Assembly (NCBI GenBank): GCA_021823085.1
Contig: JAKAPG010000043.1
Location: 1 to 10,233 of the forward strand
Reading direction: 5' to 3'
From: Thermoplasmata archaeon
GTDB lineage: Archaea; Thermoplasmatota; Thermoplasmata; Lutacidiplasmatales; UBA184
Length of the DNA stretch: 10,233 nucleotides
In this document: one piece after another, positions 5,884-10,233 of the stretch
Layout of the letters: the number at the start of each line of letters is the position of its first letter
Numbering within the stretch: position 1 is the stretch's first letter
Notes under the pieces: generated by a model
Told to the model about the DNA's origin: nothing
Database searches by the model: none
Seen by the model: only the letters and a program-made list of their open reading frames with translations
Program-made: the position numbers and the translations under genes

Positions 5884-6595
5884 CTCGGGCGCTCCCCGCA
5901 GCGCGACCCCCGACCGGCCGCAGTTCGACCGCGCCGACCTCGGCGGTCGAGCGTACGTGGGTGCCACCGCAGGGGCACAGATCCACTCCGTCGATTTCGA
6001 TCAGGCGAACCGGATCGACATCGGGCGCGAGCGGAACGAGGGCCGAGCGTGCGGTCGGATGTTGGTCCCAGACGGCGCGGGGGACCTCGCGAATTCGCAC
6101 TTCACGCGCTTCGCGTGCCATGCGATCCGCGTCCTCCCGGAGCTCGTTCAGGGCCCCTTCCGGAAGCGCGCGCTCGAGGTCGATGTTGGCCGCGATTCCA
6201 CGCAGAGATGCGCGACGGGTTCGAATCCCGTAGCGCTCGAAGATCCGAGCGCTGAGATAGTGCTGGGAAGTGTGCAGGCGCATGTGACGAAACCGGCGCG
6301 CCCAATCGATCGCCCCTTCGACCTCGGTGCCGACGCCGAGGGCGGCGAGTCCGGACGCCGGTCCTCGGATTCGGTGAGCCACGCCGGATCCCTGCCTCAC
6401 GACATCGACGACTTCGATGGCCGTGCCCGCCCCGGGCACGAGCAAGGTCCCAAGGTCGCTCGGCTGTCCGCCTCCCGCCGGATAGAAGAACGTGCGATCG
6501 AGCACGACCGCGCCGGGAGGGCGTGCCACGACCCGCGCCCGGAAGCGGCGGGTGTAGGCGGCATCCATCGACGGGAGATAGGACAGCTCGGTCAC
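5837..6595 (-). CDS. alaX: Alanyl-tRNA editing protein AlaX
   Basis: A free-standing homologue of the AlaRS editing domain that hydrolyses Ser- or Gly-mischarged tRNA(Ala) in the cytoplasm. The 252-residue protein has the N-terminal segment FFYPAGGGQPSDLG (36-49) shared with AlaRS, the zinc-binding HTSQH (H108, H112) and the second half of the site in CPCGGTH (C209, H213). The editing site is therefore complete. The GTG at 6595 is chosen because the translation then begins TELSYL, which resembles the usual AlaX N-terminus; the frame can extend to a GTG at 6652 with residues unlike the family. A weak CTTTG box lies near -28. The C-terminal ~15 residues are encoded in the overlap with the acetyltransferase and contain no family motif. 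The gene diverges from PCNA. Confidence 0.9.
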   Translation of the reverse strand: MTELSYLPSMDAAYTRRFRARVVARPPGAVVLDRTFFYPAGGGQPSDLGTLLVPGAGTAIEVVDVVRQGSGVAHRIRGPASGLAALGVGTEVEGAIDWARRFRHMRLHTSQHYLSARIFERYGIRTRRASLRGIAANIDLERALPEGALNELREDADRMAREAREVRIREVPRAVWDQHPTARSALVPLAPDVDPVRLIEIDGVDLCPCGGTHVRSTAEVGAVELRPVGGRAAGSARVSYVLANGGASIRRE

Positions 6596-6650
6596 GGACG
6601 GACCCCACTTCGCTCGTGGCCAAAGCGCCTCGCCTCCCGGAGCGATGGGC

Positions 6651-6660
6651 ACCTTTTTGA
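6651..6660 (+). promoter_or_regulatory. Weak AT-rich promoter candidate upstream of PCNA
   Basis: The stretch ACCTTTTTGA is the only AT-rich island between alaX and the PCNA gene. Its centre is 38-39 bases before the PCNA ATG, which would allow a leader of roughly 10 bases; no Shine-Dalgarno is seen. The T-run could equally be incidental. Confidence 0.28.
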
Positions 6661-6693
6661 GGGAGCACGTAGTCGCGCGCCGAGGCGTTACGG

Positions 6694-7437
6694 ATGTTCA
6701 AGGCCCGGATCAAGACCGAGACCCTTCGCGAACTCGTCGAGGTCGTCTCCACCCTCGTCTCCGAGGTGAAGCTGGCGATCTCGAAGGACGGCATCGAGGT
6801 CCGTGCGGTCGATCCATCGCACGTCGCGATGCTCGTGCTCAAGCTCGAGGGAGGGATCTTTGAGGAGTTCACGGGAGAACCGACCGGCATCGGGATCGAT
6901 GTTGAGAAGCTCAAGGATGTCCTCCGCCTCGCAAGGCCCGGCGATACCATCGATCTCCAGTACGACGGCGGCAAGAGCCGTCTCGTCGTCAAGGTTGGCA
7001 AGGTCACTCGCTCCATGTCGGTGATCGACCCTTCGGGGATGCCGGAGCCCAAGGTGCCGAACGTGAGCCCCCCGGCGGTGGCCGTCGTATCGATGGACGA
7101 GATCCGGCAGGGGATCCGGGGAAGTGAGAGCATCTCGGACCATGTCACGATCCAAGTCGAACCCGAGCAGTTCCGCCTCTACTCGGAGGGGGAGACCGAC
7201 CGGGTCGATCTTCATCTGGGAAAGGGCGGGCCCGGCTTGGCTCGTCTCGAGGCGAAGGAGCCGGTGAAGAGCATGTACCCGCTCGACTTCTTCTCGGCGA
7301 TGATGAAGTCGATCACCTCGGCCGACGAGGTCACGCTCCATGTGGGGAACGAGTACCCTCTCAAGGTCGAGTTCTCGATGGCGAACGGTAAGGGCTCGGG
7401 CCGCTTCCTGCTCGCCCCTCGGGTCGAAGAGGATTAA
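6694..7437 (+). CDS. pcn: DNA polymerase sliding clamp, PCNA
   Basis: PCNA is the trimeric ring that holds replicative polymerases, FEN1, ligase and other enzymes on DNA. The 247-residue length is typical for archaeal clamps. The N-terminus (MFKARIKTETLRELVEVVST) starts the first clamp fold; KDGIEVRAVDPSHVAMLVLKL is the standard first-domain signature with the D-P-S-H-V-A core, followed by the connector-like VIDPSGMPEPKVPN and the second repeat with YPLDFFSAMMKSI, ADEVTLHVGNEYPLKVEF and the C-terminal FLLAPRVEED, where LAPR is the strongly conserved segment that contacts PIP-box partners. No insertion or truncation is apparent. It is the clearest archaeal (or eukaryotic) marker in the window, because bacteria use the unrelated beta clamp. 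The thiolase follows after 73 bases with its own promoter candidate. Confidence 0.96.
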   Translation: MFKARIKTETLRELVEVVSTLVSEVKLAISKDGIEVRAVDPSHVAMLVLKLEGGIFEEFTGEPTGIGIDVEKLKDVLRLARPGDTIDLQYDGGKSRLVVKVGKVTRSMSVIDPSGMPEPKVPNVSPPAVAVVSMDEIRQGIRGSESISDHVTIQVEPEQFRLYSEGETDRVDLHLGKGGPGLARLEAKEPVKSMYPLDFFSAMMKSITSADEVTLHVGNEYPLKVEFSMANGKGSGRFLLAPRVEED

Positions 7438-7480
7438 AAGGCGCTCGGACAGCCCGCTCGCTCGCGGCCCGGACGCTGAC

Positions 7481-7487
7481 GTTATCC
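7481..7487 (+). promoter_or_regulatory. Putative TATA-like box of the thiolase gene
   Basis: GTTATCC is centred 27 bases before the ATG at 7511, in otherwise GC-rich sequence; no Shine-Dalgarno precedes the ATG. An ATTAAAAGG stretch overlapping the PCNA stop (7433-7441) is a better box by composition but would require a ~45-base leader. Confidence 0.4.
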
Positions 7488-7510
7488 CTCGACACAAGTG
7501 ATTGAGAGCG

Positions 7511-8710
7511 ATGCCCGCTTCGGAGTCGGTCCCGGTGGCGATTCTTTCCGCCGTGCGGACTCCGATCGGACGGTATCTGGGATCCCTTCGGGAGGTACCG
7601 GCGACCGTCCTCGGGGCTCTCGCGGCCCGCGGGGCGATCGAGCGCGCGGGGCTCGCTCCCTCGGACATCGACGATCTCCTCTTCGGGCACGGGATCCAGG
7701 CCGGTGCCGGCCAGAACCCGGCCCGCCAGGTAGAGCGGGGGGCCGGGGTGCCCGACCGGGCCGGTGCCACCACGGTCAACATGGTCTGTGGCTCCGGCAT
7801 GAAAGCCGTCCACATCGGCGTCTCCGAGATCCGAGCGGGAGATGCGAACATCGTGCTGGTCGGGGGAATGGAGTCTATGTCGCGGGCACCGTATCTCGTA
7901 GCGGGAGACGTGCGGTCCGGCCTCAAGTTTGGCGACCGGCCGTTCGTCGACGCGATGCAGCAGGACTCGCTGCGCGACGCCTACGACGAGCACGAGCTGA
8001 TGGGCATGACCGGCGAGCGGGTCGCCGAACACTTCCACCTGACGCGCGAGGAGATCGACCGCTACGCCCTGCGCAGCAACCAACGAGCCGCCGCAGCGAC
8101 CGAGGACGGGCGGTTCGCTCAGGAGATCATCGAGGCCCCGAGCGGGATCGTTCCTCGTTCGAAGGGCCTCAAGGTCGACGAGTGCGTGCGCGCGGACTCG
8201 ACCCTCGAGGGCCTCGGGCGGCTGCCCCCCGCGTTCCTCCCCGGAGGGGTCATCACTGCGGGCAACGCATCGAAGCTCTCCGACGGCGCGGCGGCACTCG
8301 TCCTGACCTCGGTGGGCGAGGTGCGCCGCCGAGGCCTGGCCCCCCTCGCATGGATCCATTCCACCGCGGTGAGCGGCGTCGACCCCGCGAACGTGATGGA
8401 GTCACCGATACCGACGGTACGCAAGCACATCGCCGCCACCGGTCTTCGACCGGAGCAGTTCGACCGGATCGAGCACAACGAGGCGTATGCTTCGGCGTCG
8501 CTCGCGGTCCAGCGCGCCTTCGACTTCCCCGACGATCGCTTCAACCCGGTCGGCGGAGCCGTTGCGCTCGGCCACCCGATCGGCGCGAGCGGTGCGCGGA
8601 TCTTGGTCACGCTGGTCCACGAACTCGCCCGCGCCCAGGGACGCTGGGGGCTGGCGACCCTATGCATGGGCGGCGGCAACGGGTTGAGCACGGTCGTAGA
8701 GCGCCCGTAG
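7511..8710 (+). CDS. Acetyl-CoA C-acetyltransferase (thiolase), bacterial-type
   Basis: A cytoplasmic thiolase that cleaves acetoacetyl-CoA or 3-ketoacyl-CoA, or condenses two acetyl-CoA molecules. From the ATG at 7511 it has 399 residues. All catalytic elements are present: nucleophile Cys93 in NMVCGSGMKAV, NEAYA (323-327), His355 in GHPIGASGAR and Cys385 in LCMGGGNG. The N-terminal ILSAVRTPIGRYLGSL is typical of the AtoB/PhaA/FadA type. This is not the SCP2-like thiolase usually paired with a DUF35 protein and HMG-CoA synthase in archaeal mevalonate clusters; no DUF35 gene is adjacent. With the mutase operon in the same window, beta-oxidation or propionate-linked metabolism is plausible. 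A TTG at 7502 lengthens the frame by three residues, but the ATG suits the promoter spacing better. It converges on cysS with 21 bases between stops. Confidence 0.93.
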   Translation: MPASESVPVAILSAVRTPIGRYLGSLREVPATVLGALAARGAIERAGLAPSDIDDLLFGHGIQAGAGQNPARQVERGAGVPDRAGATTVNMVCGSGMKAVHIGVSEIRAGDANIVLVGGMESMSRAPYLVAGDVRSGLKFGDRPFVDAMQQDSLRDAYDEHELMGMTGERVAEHFHLTREEIDRYALRSNQRAAAATEDGRFAQEIIEAPSGIVPRSKGLKVDECVRADSTLEGLGRLPPAFLPGGVITAGNASKLSDGAAALVLTSVGEVRRRGLAPLAWIHSTAVSGVDPANVMESPIPTVRKHIAATGLRPEQFDRIEHNEAYASASLAVQRAFDFPDDRFNPVGGAVALGHPIGASGARILVTLVHELARAQGRWGLATLCMGGGNGLSTVVERP

Positions 8711-8731
8711 GTCCTCGGCGTCGGGTGTCGC

Positions 8732-9967
8732 CTAGGGGAACCCAGGGGGTTCCGGGCCGATCAGATCGAGACCGGTGAGCGCTTCGACCCGGCGGTAGGC
8801 CCAACCGGCCTTCTGTCGGTCTCCGGCCACGATGCATCCTCGACCGGAGCGCTCGATCCGTTCCGCGAATTCGGCCATTCGGCCGAAGGCCCGTTCCGCT
8901 CCGAGCCCCCGGCCGATGGCCCGCTCCACGTCCCGGGCGAGGGCGACTACCTCGCGGGCCCGAACGACGCCCCCGGTCCCGAGCCGCAGGGACCCGGAGA
9001 ACGCGGCGCGCACGCGACCGAACGACTCTTTCGCGCGGCGGACGTCCCGCTCATCCCAGTTGAGCGGGCGATGGCGGGGCGTGCCGAGAAGATACCATCG
9101 GAGCGCGCTCGCCCCCCACCGTCGGATCGCGGGTCCAAGGCCGACGAGGTTGCCCACCGATTTCGACATCTTGCTCCCGTTGGACAGGACGAACCCCGTG
9201 TGCAGGAACCCCCGGGCGAACGGCCGGTGCGCGAGCGCGAAGGCGATCTCGTTCTGCGCGTAGTGATGCGGGAAGATGAGGTCCTGACCCCCCCCTTGGA
9301 GGCCGACCGGGATGCCCAGGTAGTGGGCCGCCATGGCGTAGCACTCGAGGTGCCATCCGGGAACCCCCGGGCCCCATGGACTCATCCAGGACGGCCGGGG
9401 AGGGGTCTGCCGCCGCCACACGAGAAACTCCCGGAGGTCGAGCGGGGAGACGGGCGCGCCGGGGGCCTCCCGAACCTGATGACGCCCGAGCTCCTTCGCG
9501 ACGGCGAAGTTCCGGTTGAGGGTCGAGGCCGGAGGACGGTAGAACCAGGAGTCCCCGAGGCGGTGGACCCGGCCCGTCTTCTCGAGCCGGCGCGCGTATC
9601 GGACCATCTCACCGACGAAGTCGCTCGCGCGCGGAGCATAGGTCGGTCGTAGGACGCCGAGGCTGTCGAGGTCCGTGAAGAATCGAAGTTCTTCCCGCCG
9701 GGCGAGGCGGACGGGCGACGTGCGGAGCTCGCGGGCGCGCTGATCGACCTTGTCCTCAACGTCCGTGATGTTCATCAGGTGGAGGACCGGCACACCGGTC
9801 TCGGCGAAGTAGCGTCGGACGAGGTCGAAGTAGAGGTACGTCCGGCCGTGCCCGACGTGCGCCGGCGCGTAGACGGTCGGGCCGCAGACGTACATCGTGA
9901 CCGGCGCACCGGTGGACCCGAGATTCACCGTGCGGCCGGTTCGGGTGTCCCGAAACGCGAGCCCCAC
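8732..9967 (-). CDS. cysS: Cysteinyl-tRNA synthetase, short form
   Basis: Charges tRNA(Cys) with cysteine. The 411-residue class I synthetase contains MYVCGPTVY with zinc ligand Cys28, the HIGH-equivalent HVGH (37-40), NITDVEDK (66-73), GWHLECYAM with Cys209, GGGQDLIFPHH with His234, and SKMSKSVGN with KMSKS at 266-270. The positions of Cys28, Cys209 and His234 coincide with E. coli numbering, but the fourth ligand position (Glu238 in FPHHENE) is Gln238 in FPHHYAQNE, with Glu240 two residues on. The protein is about 50 residues shorter than the usual ~460 because the C-terminal anticodon-binding part is abbreviated. The MshC cysteine ligase of mycothiol synthesis has a similar length and was considered, but the tRNA-synthetase-like central part and archaeal context favour CysRS. 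The GTG start has a TATA box at the leaderless distance. Confidence 0.9.
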   Translation of the reverse strand: MGLAFRDTRTGRTVNLGSTGAPVTMYVCGPTVYAPAHVGHGRTYLYFDLVRRYFAETGVPVLHLMNITDVEDKVDQRARELRTSPVRLARREELRFFTDLDSLGVLRPTYAPRASDFVGEMVRYARRLEKTGRVHRLGDSWFYRPPASTLNRNFAVAKELGRHQVREAPGAPVSPLDLREFLVWRRQTPPRPSWMSPWGPGVPGWHLECYAMAAHYLGIPVGLQGGGQDLIFPHHYAQNEIAFALAHRPFARGFLHTGFVLSNGSKMSKSVGNLVGLGPAIRRWGASALRWYLLGTPRHRPLNWDERDVRRAKESFGRVRAAFSGSLRLGTGGVVRAREVVALARDVERAIGRGLGAERAFGRMAEFAERIERSGRGCIVAGDRQKAGWAYRRVEALTGLDLIGPEPPGFP

Positions 9968-9990
9968 GGCTCGCCCTGCGAGAGTGGGGA

Positions 9991-9996
9991 CTTATG
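9991..9996 (-). promoter_or_regulatory. TATA box of the cysS gene
   Basis: Minus-strand CATAAG within AAAAGGCATAAGTC is centred 26-27 bases before the GTG start at 9967, preceded by an A-rich CAAAAGG that could be a BRE. There is no Shine-Dalgarno before the GTG. The position supports both the GTG start and a leaderless mRNA. Confidence 0.55.
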
Positions 9997-10080
9997 CCTT
10001 TTGGAGCGCCGGGCGCGCTTCCGCGCTTTGGCTAGCTTGAAATGGGCCCCGGAGGTCGCCCGCATCGGGCGGACCCCCCG

Positions 10081-10233
10081 ATGGAGACCCTCTACCTGCT
10101 CGCGGAGGTCGACCTGGCGCAGCTCGACGCGGTTCTCCAGCGCATTCGCTCGATCCCGGACGTCGTCGAGGTCGAGGCCGTCACCGGTCCGTTCGATCTG
10201 ATCATCAAGATCCAGGCGGAGCACATCAACGAA
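10081..10233 (+). CDS. Stand-alone Lrp/AsnC ligand-binding (RAM) domain protein, partial at window end
   Basis: The first 51 residues are visible and the gene runs off the window. They show a ferredoxin-like beta-alpha-beta-beta start: LYLLAEVD, then a helix (LAQLDAVLQRIRSIPDVV), then VEVEAVTGPFDLIIKIQA. The V-x-G-x-F-D-L-I-I-K pattern is the core of the AsnC-type ligand-binding domain (RAM). No DNA-binding helix-turn-helix precedes it, so this is a domain-only protein, a form common in archaea that may partner with full-length Lrp regulators or bind amino acids. An in-frame ATG at 10042 would add 13 Gly/Pro/Arg-rich residues (MGPGGRPHRADPP); the ATG at 10081 starts directly at the first strand and is preferred. 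No convincing TATA box or ribosome-binding site decides between them. It diverges from cysS across a ~110-base gap. Confidence 0.8.
   Translation, partial: METLYLLAEVDLAQLDAVLQRIRSIPDVVEVEAVTGPFDLIIKIQAEHINE

Noticed and set aside
6168..6238. tRNA-like element on the plus strand: a perfect T-arm (ACGGG-TTCGAAT-CCCGT at 6215-6231) flanked by 6 of 7 pairing acceptor-like arms and a D-stem-like hairpin with tRNA-like spacing.
   Set aside because: The anticodon stem does not pair, position 33 is not T, the D-loop lacks GG, and the stretch lies inside a well-supported AlaX coding region on the other strand. It is probably coincidental, though a tRNA covariance-model scan would settle it.
6688..7926. 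A 412-codon minus-strand frame covering PCNA and the start of the thiolase.
   Set aside because: Shadow of two confident plus-strand genes, with no domain and skewed composition.
8711..8731. Terminator between the convergent thiolase and cysS genes.
   Set aside because: The 21-base gap has no T-run and no clear hairpin on either strand.

Overview
The window looks like a high-GC archaeal chromosome segment (roughly two-thirds G+C by eye). The archaeal call rests on a PCNA-type sliding clamp (6694-7437), a long archaeal-style FKBP/SlyD prolyl isomerase (2293-3189), and several genes with an AT-rich TATA-like box about 25-29 bases before the start codon and no Shine-Dalgarno, which is the signature of leaderless archaeal transcripts. 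This set of traits suggests a heterotrophic Thermoplasmatota-type archaeon. That lineage assignment is an inference and would need a marker-gene tree.

Layout. (1) 2-1917, plus strand: a tight three-gene operon with the cobalamin-binding small subunit of methylmalonyl-CoA mutase, the MeaB/ArgK GTPase that protects and reloads that enzyme, and a membrane-anchored FAM173/ATPSCKMT-like methyltransferase. The genes overlap by 4 bases or abut directly. (2) 1912-2264, minus strand: two very small single-pass membrane ORFs (43 and 53 aa), convergent with the operon and not recognised. (3) 2293-5260, minus strand: an NAD-dependent sugar-nucleotide epimerase followed 7 bases later by a membrane-attached family 2 glycosyltransferase, then the FKBP isomerase with its own promoter. 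(4) 5323-5883, plus strand: a RimJ/RimL-type acetyltransferase diverging from the epimerase across one TATA element. (5) 5837-6595, minus strand: an AlaX alanyl-tRNA editing protein whose 3' end overlaps the acetyltransferase by 47 bases. (6) 6694-8710, plus strand: PCNA, then a bacterial-type acetyl-CoA acetyltransferase (thiolase). (7) 8732-9967, minus strand: a short cysteinyl-tRNA synthetase. (8) 10081-end, plus strand: the beginning of a stand-alone Lrp/AsnC ligand-binding (RAM) domain protein.

How the genes work together: the mutase subunit, MeaB and the thiolase fit propionyl-CoA/odd-chain fatty-acid or branched amino-acid breakdown. The epimerase and glycosyltransferase form a surface-glycan pair. 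AlaX, CysRS, FKBP and PCNA are translation, folding and replication housekeeping genes. I saw no mobile element, CRISPR array, rRNA or convincing tRNA. I found no clear novel defence or biosynthetic system. The most interesting items are the methyltransferase attached to the mutase/MeaB operon, the two tiny membrane ORFs, the altered zinc-site motif in CysRS, and the compact leaderless promoters, one of which overlaps the preceding gene's stop codon and another of which may be shared by two divergent genes.
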